64,000 nucleotides of DNA from an uncultured Bacteroidota bacterium. Lineage in GTDB: Bacteria > Bacteroidota > Bacteroidia > Bacteroidales > SZUA-534. The position numbers and the translations under genes were made by a program. This document shows, in pieces, positions 32,802 to 41,088 of the stretch (the first letter of the stretch is position 1; the number at the start of each line of letters is the position of its first letter). Under the pieces are notes generated by a model. The model had not been told where the DNA came from. It did not search any database and was given only the letters and a program-made list of their open reading frames with translations. Where the stretch lies: positions 1 to 64,000 of the forward strand of contig CAMHPA010000009.1 in the NCBI GenBank assembly GCA_946186925.1, given 5' to 3'.

Positions 32802-33917
32802 TCAGTCGCTGTAATCAATATCGAAATTTATCTCGACTTCGTATCCTGCGAATTTCTGCACAACGGCATCGGCAATTTGCTGGCGCAGAGCCAGTTTGTC
32901 GCTTACCTTGAAATCGACTACCGCGTCAAACGAAATCAGTTTTGAGTTTGTGTCGATGAAAATTCCGTGTACCTGCAGCACACCGTCGAAGTTCGACACA
33001 ATGCTGCGTATGTCGCTCTGCATCAATCCGTATTCGCCGTTTTGCCTGTCAGTGGCGTAGATGCCGATGGTTAGGAAAACGCCGTATTTCGTCACAATCT
33101 GGCGTTGTATTCGTTTGGTTAACAAGTGAATATCGCGGGCGGTCATTGTTGAGTCAACTTCAATGTGCGCCGAGCCGACAGCGCGGTCGTGGCCGTAATT
33201 ATGCAACACAAGGTCGTAAACGCCGATAACACCTTCAAATTCAGCAATATCGGCTTTCATACTTTGTGTGGTCTCGCTGTTGGTGCGGGCACCTAATATC
33301 TGGTTCAACGGATTCATAAACAGTTCGATACCCGATTTGATGATGAACACCGAAATCACCGCGCCGATTATGCCGTCAACCACCAGGCCGAAAATCAGCG
33401 TTATGGCGGCGCCAACGAGTGTGGATGCGGAAATGACGGCGTCGTGCAGTGCGTCGGCACCCGAGGCAATCAGTGCATCGGAACTGAAACGCTCGCCTTG
33501 GCGTTTGACGTATCTGCCTAATACTAACTTGGTTGCAATGGCCACCACAATCACCACAATGGTCACTGTAGAGTATTCGGGCACCACTGGGTCGATAATC
33601 TTTTTCACCGACTCAATGAGCGATGCCGCGCCAGCCGCAAACACAAGCCCTGCAATCAGAATGGCGCTGAAATACTCAATCCGCCCGTAGCCGAACGGAT
33701 GCTCGCGGTCGGGCTTGCGGTGTGCAAGTTTGATGCCCACAATGGTAATCACCGACGAGAGCGCATCGCTCAAGTTGTTGACGGCGTCGAGCAAAATGGC
33801 TATTGAATTGGCCATCAGGCCCACAATCGCCTTAAAGATGGCAAGTAGCAGATTGGCGGCAATGCCGATGAAACTTGTTCTCGAAATCTGCTTCTCGCGG
33901 GTGGTTATCTTTCCCAT
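32802..33917 (-). CDS. Cation diffusion facilitator family transporter
   Basis: A 371-residue inner-membrane metal/proton antiporter of the CDF family. The ATG at 33917 (MGKITTREKQIS) is chosen; an in-frame ATG at 33959 would overlap the beta-galactosidase stop codon by four bases. The metal-site signatures are LLDAVNNLSDALSS in TM2 (about residue 46) and GADALHDAVIS in TM5 (about 155). The aspartate/asparagine-rich TM2 site, with no His, fits the manganese- or broad-range CDF branch. The C-terminal cytoplasmic domain (about 210-370) holds the usual dimerisation fold plus a repeated second copy. No metal regulator is nearby. Confidence 0.85.
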   Translation of the reverse strand: MGKITTREKQISRTSFIGIAANLLLAIFKAIVGLMANSIAILLDAVNNLSDALSSVITIVGIKLAHRKPDREHPFGYGRIEYFSAILIAGLVFAAGAASLIESVKKIIDPVVPEYSTVTIVVIVVAIATKLVLGRYVKRQGERFSSDALIASGADALHDAVISASTLVGAAITLIFGLVVDGIIGAVISVFIIKSGIELFMNPLNQILGARTNSETTQSMKADIAEFEGVIGVYDLVLHNYGHDRAVGSAHIEVDSTMTARDIHLLTKRIQRQIVTKYGVFLTIGIYATDRQNGEYGLMQSDIRSIVSNFDGVLQVHGIFIDTNSKLISFDAVVDFKVSDKLALRQQIADAVVQKFAGYEVEINFDIDYSD

Positions 33918-33955
33918 TTTCCGATTTTTTGTCAGCGTTAAACGCCGCAAAAATA

Positions 33956-36900
33956 TCATTTCACAGGCGTAATCACAAACTCAAACTCGTACGGCCCGAA
34001 AGGCAGGCAGTACTGCGGCAGCGGCCAGGCGCCCCACGAGTTCACGCAGCCCATTCCCATTTGCGCTCCGTCGATGCAGACGGCCGTCAGGTGCTCGGCT
34101 TTCAGGTCGGTTGAGTGGTATTGGCGCTTATCCTTTGTGGGGCAAAGGTTCTCCATTGTGTATGGCAGAGCCGATGCCGAGAAAAGTTTCGTCGATGTGA
34201 ACTGCAATCCGCGCCCCGCAATGTCGGTTATGGCATAGCGGCGCAGGTCGCTTTTGGTGCCAGTCTCCTGCGGACGAATGTACGGATAGTATTGTTCTTC
34301 AACGCTTTGCGCGAAATGGCCGATAGGTTGCGACAGTTTGCGGTCGGCGTAGTTCTCCACGGGGCCGCGGCCGAAGTAGTCGATGCGGTCGAATGTTTCG
34401 GGCATCTCCAACCGCATTCCAAAGCGGAACAGATTGGGTTTTGCCTTGGCATCGTTGTTTGGCGTAAATTTTTGATTCACAGCAATCTGTCCCTTTTCGT
34501 TGATTCGGTAGGTGAGCGCCAGTTCGCCCAATTGGATTGTGTCTGCCGCAATTATCTGATATTCAGCCACAACGGTTGTAGTTTTGTCCTTGTCAGCATA
34601 ATACCGCTCCTTGTTTTTCAGTTTGAAAGAAACATTTTCCCAAGCCGCAAACCGCCGTTCCAAACGTGCGCCGTAGTCGTTGTCAGTCGGGGCGCGCCAG
34701 AAGTTGGGGCGCAGCGTGCTGCCGTCTTTCAAATATTGGCGGCCATCGATGACAATGCTGCAAAGGAAATACGATTCATCGAACTGATATTCAAAGTTTT
34801 CACCCTTCACAATCGTCTTTGACGACGAAAAGTCAACGGTAAACGCTTTCTTGCTTTCCGCGAAAGCGTCTTTCAATTCCGTTTCCGCGATAACCAATTG
34901 GTCGTAAGCCACTTGCGAGCCAGCGGGCAGAATGCCGTCGGCCTGTTTCAGTTTGTATTTGATGTTGAGAAAGACATCGCCTTGAGCGGGAATGCGGCTG
35001 CCGTCGAACCCAAGTTGCACAGTAGCAGACGATTGCGGCTCAACTTTGATATCGGGCACAATGCCAGCCAGAATGCATTTGCCGTCGGCTTCAATGTTCC
35101 ACTCGGCATAGTATTTCGAAAGGTCGGTAAAGAAGTTCTCGTTCGTAATTTTGATTGTACCTTGCTTAATATCAACAAGTTCGGTCCAAATATTCTGATA
35201 GAAATATTTCACTTCGTAGGCGTGCGGATTGAGCACGCGGTCGGGCGAAATGAGTCCGTTGCAGTTGAAGTTGTTGTCGGTGGCGTCGTAGTTGTTGTAG
35301 TCGCCGCCGTAGGTGTACTCAAGCGTGCCGTCGGCGCGGCGGCGGTGCAGTGCTTGGTCGACAAAGTCCCAAATGAAACCGCCCTGCAACTTCGGATATT
35401 TGCGAATCAGGTCCCAATACTCCTTGAACCCGCCGCACGAGTTGCCCATCGCGTGCGAGTATTCGCACTGAATGAGCGGGCGGTAGGCCTTCGGGTCGTT
35501 GGCGTAGCGCTCCATCGTGCCATAATCGGCATACATCGGGCAGAAAACATCGGTAAACTCCTTAAGACCAGCGGGTTCGTACTGCACGGGGCGGCTCGAT
35601 TGGCGCTCCTTGAGCCACTTGTAGCACGCTTCGAAATTCTTGCCAGGACCTGCTTCGTTGCCCAGCGACAGGAAGATTATGGCGGGGTGGTTTTTGTAGG
35701 TCTCGAAGGCGCGTTGGTTGCGCTCAAGGTGGGCCTGCTGCCACGTCTCGTTGTGCGACAGGCAGCGGTCGGTGTAAATCAGGCCGTGCGACTCAAGGTT
35801 GGCTTCGCTCACCATATAAAAGCCGTAGCGGTCGCAGAGTTCGTACCAGTACGGGTCGTCGGGATAGTGGCAGGTACGCACCGCATTCACGTTCATCTCT
35901 TTCATAATCTTTGCGTCCTGCTCCATACGCCAGCGCGGCACGCAATAGCCATAGTCGGGGTCGAGTTCGTGGCGGTCGACGCCCTTAATGAGAACGGGCT
36001 TGCCGTTCACCCAAATCTGCCCCAAATCGGTTTTCTGCTCAATTTTGCGGAAGCCGACATTTTGTCTAATCACTTGAAGAACAGTGTTTTTGTTATCAAG
36101 AATGGTGATTTCGAGCGAATAGAGATTCGGCTCTTCAGCCGACCATTTTTTCACTTCGCCGCACTTCTGCGAAAGCGCGAATGTGTTCTTGCCCTTCGGC
36201 TGCAAATCGGCCGAAAATACCTGATTGTCGGCACAGTCGAACAGTGTAGCCTTCACCCTTGCGCTGCCCGAAGTTTTCACGGTAATGTCGAGTGCGCCGT
36301 TGGTGTAGTTGTCGGTCAGGTCGGGGACAATCTCAACATCGTTGGCGTGAACTTTGGGCTGCGAGTAAAGGTAGCATTCGCGCGCAATGCCCGCAAAGCG
36401 CCAGAAATCTTGGTCTTCGAGATACGAGCCGTCGCACCAGCGGAAAATCTGCATAGCAAACAGATTATCACCCTTTTTCAAGTATTTGGTAATGTCGAAT
36501 TCGGCGGCCACCTTGCTGTCTTCAGAGTATCCGACAAACTTGCCGTTCACCCACAAATATACGTTAGAAGTGGCTGAACCAATGTGTATTACAACGTTCT
36601 GCCCAGCCCAGTTGTCGGGTATGGCGATTGTTCGGCGGTATGAGCCCACGTGGTTGTGCTGTGTGCCCACTTCGGGCGCGTTGTTACCCGAGAACGGCCC
36701 CCAAGGAAAGCCCACGTTGGTATAGACGGGGTCGCCGTAGCCGTTGAGTTCCCACAACCCAGGAACGGGCATCGTGCCCCACTGTGAGTCGTCGAAGTTG
36801 GTTTGGAAGAAGGTTGTAGGCCGTTGGTCGGCATTCTCAACCCAGTTGAATTTCCATTGGCCTTCAATTGATAAATAATTGGCTGCCAACGTCTTGTCGC

Positions 36901-37060
36901 CGTTTTTTGCATCATCGGCACGGCTGAAAGCAAAATAGTCGGCGTGCTGTTCAAGTCGGTTTATCTGATTCACTTGTGGATTGCGCCACTCTTCTTGTGC
37001 GCTGATTGTCAGTGAAATGCTTGTGAGCGCTGCCGCAATGGCGAGTTTTGTTCCGTTCAT
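33956..37060 (-). CDS. Beta-galactosidase, GH2, exported
   Basis: A 1034-residue exported GH2 beta-galactosidase. The signal peptide (residues 1-22, ending TISAQ) indicates periplasmic or surface location. The full LacZ-type layout is present: jelly-roll domain (about 30-220), Ig-like domain, TIM barrel with acid/base Glu in SLGNEAGPG (about residue 464) and nucleophile Glu in QCEYSHAMGNS (about 530), then C-terminal Ig-like and beta-sandwich domains with FGRGPVENYADRK. It removes terminal galactose from oligosaccharides. The gene ends next to the CDF gene, probably as one transcript. No SusCD pair lies nearby, so it is not in a standard polysaccharide utilisation locus. Confidence 0.95.
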   Translation of the reverse strand: MNGTKLAIAAALTSISLTISAQEEWRNPQVNQINRLEQHADYFAFSRADDAKNGDKTLAANYLSIEGQWKFNWVENADQRPTTFFQTNFDDSQWGTMPVPGLWELNGYGDPVYTNVGFPWGPFSGNNAPEVGTQHNHVGSYRRTIAIPDNWAGQNVVIHIGSATSNVYLWVNGKFVGYSEDSKVAAEFDITKYLKKGDNLFAMQIFRWCDGSYLEDQDFWRFAGIARECYLYSQPKVHANDVEIVPDLTDNYTNGALDITVKTSGSARVKATLFDCADNQVFSADLQPKGKNTFALSQKCGEVKKWSAEEPNLYSLEITILDNKNTVLQVIRQNVGFRKIEQKTDLGQIWVNGKPVLIKGVDRHELDPDYGYCVPRWRMEQDAKIMKEMNVNAVRTCHYPDDPYWYELCDRYGFYMVSEANLESHGLIYTDRCLSHNETWQQAHLERNQRAFETYKNHPAIIFLSLGNEAGPGKNFEACYKWLKERQSSRPVQYEPAGLKEFTDVFCPMYADYGTMERYANDPKAYRPLIQCEYSHAMGNSCGGFKEYWDLIRKYPKLQGGFIWDFVDQALHRRRADGTLEYTYGGDYNNYDATDNNFNCNGLISPDRVLNPHAYEVKYFYQNIWTELVDIKQGTIKITNENFFTDLSKYYAEWNIEADGKCILAGIVPDIKVEPQSSATVQLGFDGSRIPAQGDVFLNIKYKLKQADGILPAGSQVAYDQLVIAETELKDAFAESKKAFTVDFSSSKTIVKGENFEYQFDESYFLCSIVIDGRQYLKDGSTLRPNFWRAPTDNDYGARLERRFAAWENVSFKLKNKERYYADKDKTTTVVAEYQIIAADTIQLGELALTYRINEKGQIAVNQKFTPNNDAKAKPNLFRFGMRLEMPETFDRIDYFGRGPVENYADRKLSQPIGHFAQSVEEQYYPYIRPQETGTKSDLRRYAITDIAGRGLQFTSTKLFSASALPYTMENLCPTKDKRQYHSTDLKAEHLTAVCIDGAQMGMGCVNSWGAWPLPQYCLPFGPYEFEFVITPVK

Positions 37061-37167
37061 TTTATGTGTGGTATTAAGTTTATTTGACGATAAAAGTAAA
37101 AAATACTTTTATATAAATGGGCAGAGCGAGGTGATTTTTTTAGGTAAATAGCGACGGGCTCTGCGAG

Positions 37168-37198
37168 TTTTGCGCCAGCCGTTGGTTTCCGCATTCCA
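37168..37198. repeat. 31-bp direct repeat, left copy, flanking fic
   Basis: Starts TTTTGCGCCAGCCGTT and ends TTCCGCATTCCA. An identical 31-base copy lies at 38415-38445 in the same orientation. The two bracket the Fic gene and its promoter. Confidence 0.95.
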
Positions 37199-37207
37199 AA
37201 TAATTCT

Positions 37208-37215
37208 TATCTTTG
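37208..37215 (+). promoter_or_regulatory. Putative -7 box (TATCTTTG) of the fic gene
   Basis: An exact TAnnTTTG match 23 bases before the start codon at 37239, inside the segment bounded by the direct repeats. Confidence 0.5.
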
Positions 37216-37238
37216 ATTTGTCTTTGCAATGCAACATA

Positions 37239-38399
37239 ATGGCTGATAATCACGACAAATCGCTAATTCCCGAATTTGAGACGTATATCCGTGCCACCGA
37301 ACCCAATATCAGGGAACGAGCCGATATGTGGCGCACAGCTATTGGCTTGCAACAAGTTGATGGACTTGAGGTTTCCGATTATCTGAAACAAACAGCCAAA
37401 CGAAACATCGAAGGTGAAATAACCATCGATGAGACGGAGCAGTTGATAAAGACATACTACCAAAGCAAGGCGCAACGCCAACCCGACGATGACGGCAAAG
37501 AAGAAGCCGACCGTGTTTCAACCAACATCGCACGCATTTTGGGTGAGCCTTCGTTTACTTTCAGCGCCGCGGGACTGGCAAACACTCACCGGCAAATATT
37601 TGCAGGGGTTTTCAGCCACGCGGGGAAATTCCGCCAGTTCGACATCACAAAAAAGGAGTGGGTACTGCGCGGCGACACTGTCCTGTATTCTCATTGGGAA
37701 GACTTGAGCGCAACCATTGCCTACGATTTGGAACAAGAAAAACGTTTCGACTACACACAACTCAACCGCCAACAAATGGTGGAACATATTTCCAATTTTG
37801 TGGCTGGAATTTGGCAGATTCACCCTTTTGAGGAAGGAAACACACGCACAACAGCGGTTTTTACTATCAAATACCTTCGCTCAATCGGGTTTATACATAT
37901 CAACAACGATTTGTTTGAAAGGCATTCGTGGTATTTCCGCAACGCCCTTGTAAGAGCCAACTATCGCAATGTACAGACCAATATCAACCCTGATATGTCG
38001 TTTCTGACAGACTTTTTCAGAAATCTGCTTTATGGCGAGCAGCATCCGCTGCACAATAGGTTTATGCACGTAGATTGGACTGCAGACAAAGTGGAAAAAA
38101 CTTCCGATACCGAACAAGCACCGAACAAGCACCGAACAAGCACCGAACAAGTACAACACTCATATAATGAGAATATTATTCTTGTTGTCCGCACTATAGG
38201 GCACCAACAACTATCGCAAAAAGAACTAATGGAAAAAGTCGGATTGCGCCACCGACCGACATTCATTGAAAACTATTTGTCGCCATCAATCGGTGCTGGA
38301 TATATCCGCCTGCTTTATCCCGAGAGTCCGCGCCACCCAAGGCAAAAATACCTGCTCACCGTGAAAGGAGCGGGGCTATATAACGAATTGACAGCCTGA
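37239..38399 (+). CDS. Fic-domain protein with C-terminal winged helix
   Basis: The product has 386 residues, starting at the ATG at 37239 (MADNHDKSL); the frame is open further upstream only because it runs into the direct repeat. The Fic motif is HPFEEGNTR (195-203), with T instead of the usual G before R. The histidine needed for AMP transfer is present. An N-terminal helix with RNIEGEIT (about 55-62) may be the inhibitory segment seen in class II Fic proteins, though its S/T is degenerate. A flexible linker (about 290-308) with an 11-bp DNA repeat joins a winged-helix domain (about 315-386). Target protein unknown. The gene lies between 31-bp direct repeats, suggesting gain as a cassette. 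Confidence 0.85.
   Translation: MADNHDKSLIPEFETYIRATEPNIRERADMWRTAIGLQQVDGLEVSDYLKQTAKRNIEGEITIDETEQLIKTYYQSKAQRQPDDDGKEEADRVSTNIARILGEPSFTFSAAGLANTHRQIFAGVFSHAGKFRQFDITKKEWVLRGDTVLYSHWEDLSATIAYDLEQEKRFDYTQLNRQQMVEHISNFVAGIWQIHPFEEGNTRTTAVFTIKYLRSIGFIHINNDLFERHSWYFRNALVRANYRNVQTNINPDMSFLTDFFRNLLYGEQHPLHNRFMHVDWTADKVEKTSDTEQAPNKHRTSTEQVQHSYNENIILVVRTIGHQQLSQKELMEKVGLRHRPTFIENYLSPSIGAGYIRLLYPESPRHPRQKYLLTVKGAGLYNELTA
38110..38153 (+). repeat. 11-bp tandem repeat inside fic
   Basis: Four copies of CCGAACAAGCA start at 38110, 38121, 38132 and 38143; the last ends in GTA. Because 11 is not a multiple of three, gain or loss of one unit would shift the frame between the Fic and winged-helix domains. 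Confidence 0.9.
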
Positions 38400-38414
38400 A
38401 CGGCACATTTCGAA

Positions 38415-38445
38415 TTTTGCGCCAGCCGTTGGTTTCCGCATTCCA
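38415..38445. repeat. 31-bp direct repeat, right copy, flanking fic
   Basis: Identical to 37168-37198. It lies 15 bases after the fic stop codon. From inside it, an open frame reads FAPAVGFRIPYVDGNG and continues to a stop near 38510, which could be the tail of an older, interrupted gene. Confidence 0.95.
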
Positions 38446-38498
38446 TATGTTGATGGAAACGGTTCAGACACTGTCTATACGCGTTTTTATGTCAATCC

Positions 38499-39428
38499 CT
38501 ATCGTGTGTAACCGCTAAACTCAGATTGTATAAACCGCAGTTCCTGCTCAAGCATTTCGGTTTTGCGCATATGGTAGCCCGCGGCCAGAGCCGTCTTTAT
38601 GGGGTTCGTGTAGATGGTGTCGATTTCCATCGGGCGTCGGTTGTCGAAATCGAGTTTCATACTTGGGCTGTAGGGCGTCATTCGGTCGGTCATCGCGAGC
38701 ATTTTATCAACGAACTCGCGCTCAAAAGGCGCACCACAGACGGCGGCGGCGTCAACCACTTCGTTCATCAGGTCGGTGACTAGGGCGCGCGTCGATGAGT
38801 TAGACATCAACTTGTCGGTTGATGTGTTCAGCGCCACTGTCAGGCCGTTGTAGGGGATGTTCCAGACGAGTTTGCGCCAGCGCATCTCTTGCAGGTTCTG
38901 TGTGATGGTGCACGGGATTTGGGCTTCGTCGAAGTCGGATTTGATTTGTGCCAGCACGTTAGGCGCGCACTTTTGATATTCGCCAATGGTGATGGCGCCA
39001 TAGTCGGCGTGGCGGATGTGGCCCTTGCCAACTCTCGACGAGCAGATGAACGCGGCCGCGCCAGCAATGGGTTGGCCAGGCAGTGCGGCGGCCAGTTGCT
39101 GTTCAAGTCCGAGTCCGTTCTGCACCAATATAATAATGGTGTCGCTCTTGAGCAGCGGCGGAAGCAATTGCGGAAGCAGATGGTTCTGCGTCGATTTCAA
39201 GCCAACCAGCACAACATCGCATTGCGGCATATCGGCGGTTGATTTGTAGGCGTTTATCGGATTGATGACAAAATCGCCGTTCACCGAGTCAATTTGCAAA
39301 CCGTGTGCGGCAACGTGCTCATATTCAGTGTTGAGCAGAAAGTGAACATCTTTACCCGAATTGGCAAGCCGTCCGCCGTAGTATCCGCCAATGGCGCCAG
39401 TGCCGACAATTGCGTATTTGAGATTCAT
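38499..39428 (-). CDS. panE: 2-dehydropantoate 2-reductase (ketopantoate reductase)
   Basis: A 309-residue NADPH-dependent enzyme that reduces ketopantoate to pantoate in pantothenate and coenzyme A synthesis. It has a Rossmann motif GTGAIGGYYG (about 8-17), VLVGLKSTQ (about 74-82), QNGLGLE (about 102-108), and a C-terminal helical domain with a lysine in MRWRKLVWNIPYNG (about 182-195; K is the catalytic residue) and SMKLDFDNRRPMEID near residue 258. Length is normal. It is alone on this strand, between the Fic cassette and a lipoprotein gene. Other PanE-like reductases act on related 2-oxo acids, so exact substrate is not certain. Confidence 0.88.
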   Translation of the reverse strand: MNLKYAIVGTGAIGGYYGGRLANSGKDVHFLLNTEYEHVAAHGLQIDSVNGDFVINPINAYKSTADMPQCDVVLVGLKSTQNHLLPQLLPPLLKSDTIIILVQNGLGLEQQLAAALPGQPIAGAAAFICSSRVGKGHIRHADYGAITIGEYQKCAPNVLAQIKSDFDEAQIPCTITQNLQEMRWRKLVWNIPYNGLTVALNTSTDKLMSNSSTRALVTDLMNEVVDAAAVCGAPFEREFVDKMLAMTDRMTPYSPSMKLDFDNRRPMEIDTIYTNPIKTALAAGYHMRKTEMLEQELRFIQSEFSGYTR

Positions 39429-39476
39429 TTTAAATCGATTATAACTCCAAAACCATTTTCAAATCAGCGGAATGGC

Positions 39477-40655
39477 TCACATTCCACGCAGTTTTATCTT
39501 GACAATAATTCCGTTATCATCCACGGTTATGTTATTTGCTGCTTGCTGGATTTTGCGTTCCAGGCCTTTAGGTGGTTTTTGGGACCAGACATTCTCATTG
39601 CGCAAGGATAAAATTTCACCACTATAATAATCAGTTAGGAAATCGCCATCAGCGTATAATTGATTAAAATAAAGTTTTGTACCATCCGCCTGAAAATAAG
39701 CATCATATATTCCAATAGTCTGTCGTTCTTTTTTGTCATACACAAGCACCTGGTCGTCATATTTTTTAATAAGATAAGCGGATATGAATCGGAATCTGCT
39801 GTTTTCTACTAACTTCATTATTCCGAGAGTGTAAATCTCAGTATATCCGTTAATCATGATGTAGACTGATCCTTTTTCGGTGATTTCGTCGGGCATCTCA
39901 TATTCTCCGAAATCGACCTTGTAGTTTGGCTCAAAGTTGTTGCCATTTAGAGAATAGACAATATTTTTTGATATCAAATGCACATCAAGCCCATTGTCAG
40001 TTTTTATGAAAAATTCGTTATAAATATGGCCAGACCTTTCTGAATCCTTCTCTTCCTGTTTGAAATAGGTGTTTACCATATTGCCAGCAGGGTCGAATTC
40101 AGCAATCAGGCAATTGTTCCAATCCTCGCCCTCTCCCCAATTCGTCGCTATAAAAATTCTTCCGTCGTGTTCAGCAATGTAAACTCCTTCTATAGAGTCA
40201 AAATGATACAGACATTTCCCTTTGAAATTGTAGCAGCATACTTTCCGACTATTGTCCAAAACCAGAATGTGATGGTCGCACACAAACACATCGCCCAGTT
40301 CGATGTATTCCTCTGGTCCTCGGCCCTCGCGGTGGATTTTTGTGATGAATTTTCCGCTGCCATCGAAGATGAATATGCTGTTGGTCTGCTCATCGGCAAT
40401 AATTATTGTGTCGTTCGAGTAAGCGATTTTCGAAATCTCGCCAATCAGACAGTCGTCGGTTGTCTCCAGAACAATCGGCTCATAAATGGTGTCGATTAAA
40501 GTACTGAAGTCGAGAGTCTGTGGCTTTTCTTCGAATGTGAATTTGATGGTTTCGAAGTCACTGGTTGCTGTTTGTTGATGGCAACTGGTAATTAAAAATC
40601 CAGCCAGTACGGCAATTGATAAGGCGGCGATGCGCGCTTTGCGGTTGTTTTTCAT
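39477..40655 (-). CDS. 6-bladed beta-propeller lipoprotein
   Basis: A 392-residue lipoprotein with lipobox FLITSC (C25). The mature part contains repeated NHL-like blades: SNDTIIIADEQTNSIFIFDGSGKFITKI (about 80-110), EEYIELGDVFVCDHHILVLDNSRK and so on. This is the pattern of Bacteroidota '6-bladed beta-propeller' (BF2867/DUF4934-type) proteins. Function is unknown; these proteins often occur in several copies and vary between strains. A near-match promoter box (GAAAGATA on plus, 40683-40690) lies upstream. No adjacent partner gene on this strand suggests a function. Confidence 0.75.
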   Translation of the reverse strand: MKNNRKARIAALSIAVLAGFLITSCHQQTATSDFETIKFTFEEKPQTLDFSTLIDTIYEPIVLETTDDCLIGEISKIAYSNDTIIIADEQTNSIFIFDGSGKFITKIHREGRGPEEYIELGDVFVCDHHILVLDNSRKVCCYNFKGKCLYHFDSIEGVYIAEHDGRIFIATNWGEGEDWNNCLIAEFDPAGNMVNTYFKQEEKDSERSGHIYNEFFIKTDNGLDVHLISKNIVYSLNGNNFEPNYKVDFGEYEMPDEITEKGSVYIMINGYTEIYTLGIMKLVENSRFRFISAYLIKKYDDQVLVYDKKERQTIGIYDAYFQADGTKLYFNQLYADGDFLTDYYSGEILSLRNENVWSQKPPKGLERKIQQAANNITVDDNGIIVKIKLRGM

Positions 40656-40766
40656 AATCTTGTTTGCTTAAAATTATCGGGTGAAAGATAATGGTTTGTT
40701 TTGAATGCGCGTCAGTTTTATGGGAGAATGGCGAGTTAACGGTTGAAGGCATCCATAAAAAACAAA

Positions 40767-40795
40767 AATCCCGAAAATCAACGATTTTCAGGATT
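40767..40795 (-). terminator. Terminator downstream of tRNA-Pro
   Basis: Hairpin with arms AATCCCGAAAATC and GATTTTCAGGATT around a three-base loop, followed on the minus strand by TTTTTGTTTTTT. It begins four bases after the tRNA 3' end. Confidence 0.8.
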
Positions 40796-40798
40796 CTC

Positions 40799-40875
40799 TG
40801 GTCGGGGTGATCCGACTCGAACGGACGACCACTTGCACCCCATGCAAGTACGCTAGCCAACTGCGCCACACCCCG
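40799..40875 (-). tRNA. tRNA-Pro (anticodon GGG)
   Basis: A 77-base tRNA with encoded CCA. The acceptor stem CGGGGTG/CACCCCG is perfect and has the C1-G72 pair and A73 characteristic of proline tRNAs. D arm GCGC...GCGT, anticodon stem CTTGC/GCAAG with loop ATGGGGT (anticodon GGG at 40841-40839, G37 next to it), and T arm GTCCG-TTCGAGT-CGGAT are all present. It decodes CCC and CCT proline codons. A terminator follows directly. Confidence 0.95.
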
Positions 40876-41061
40876 TGGTTTTGCGGGTGCAAATGTATCA
40901 ATAGGCAGACATCTTGCAAAACTTTTTTTGCAGAAATATTTCCGCTTTTGCGAAAAATTTTAGCCAGGTTGCTGGATAGTGCCGTAATGCGGGCATTCCG
41001 TTTGTTAATTTTCTGTTAGCACTACCGACGTCTTTTCCGCCGCAAAAACAGAATCTCTTTA

Positions 41062-41069
41062 TATGTTTG
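41062..41069 (+). promoter_or_regulatory. Putative -7 box (TATGTTTG) of trxB
   Basis: An exact TAnnTTTG match 19 bases before the trxB start codon; no clear -33 element at standard spacing. Confidence 0.45.
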
Positions 41070-41088
41070 TCTGCAAAATATTTCGATT

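Noticed and set aside
34898..36577. A 559-codon open frame on the plus strand, antisense to beta-galactosidase
   Set aside because: It is a shadow of the opposite-strand GH2 gene, has no recognisable domain and is rich in residues typical of antisense reading.
40799..40875. tRNA assigned as Met because of CAT in the anticodon arm
   Set aside because: Folding places CTTGC/GCAAG as the anticodon stem and ATGGGGT as the loop, so the anticodon is GGG; the C1-G72 pair and A73 support proline.
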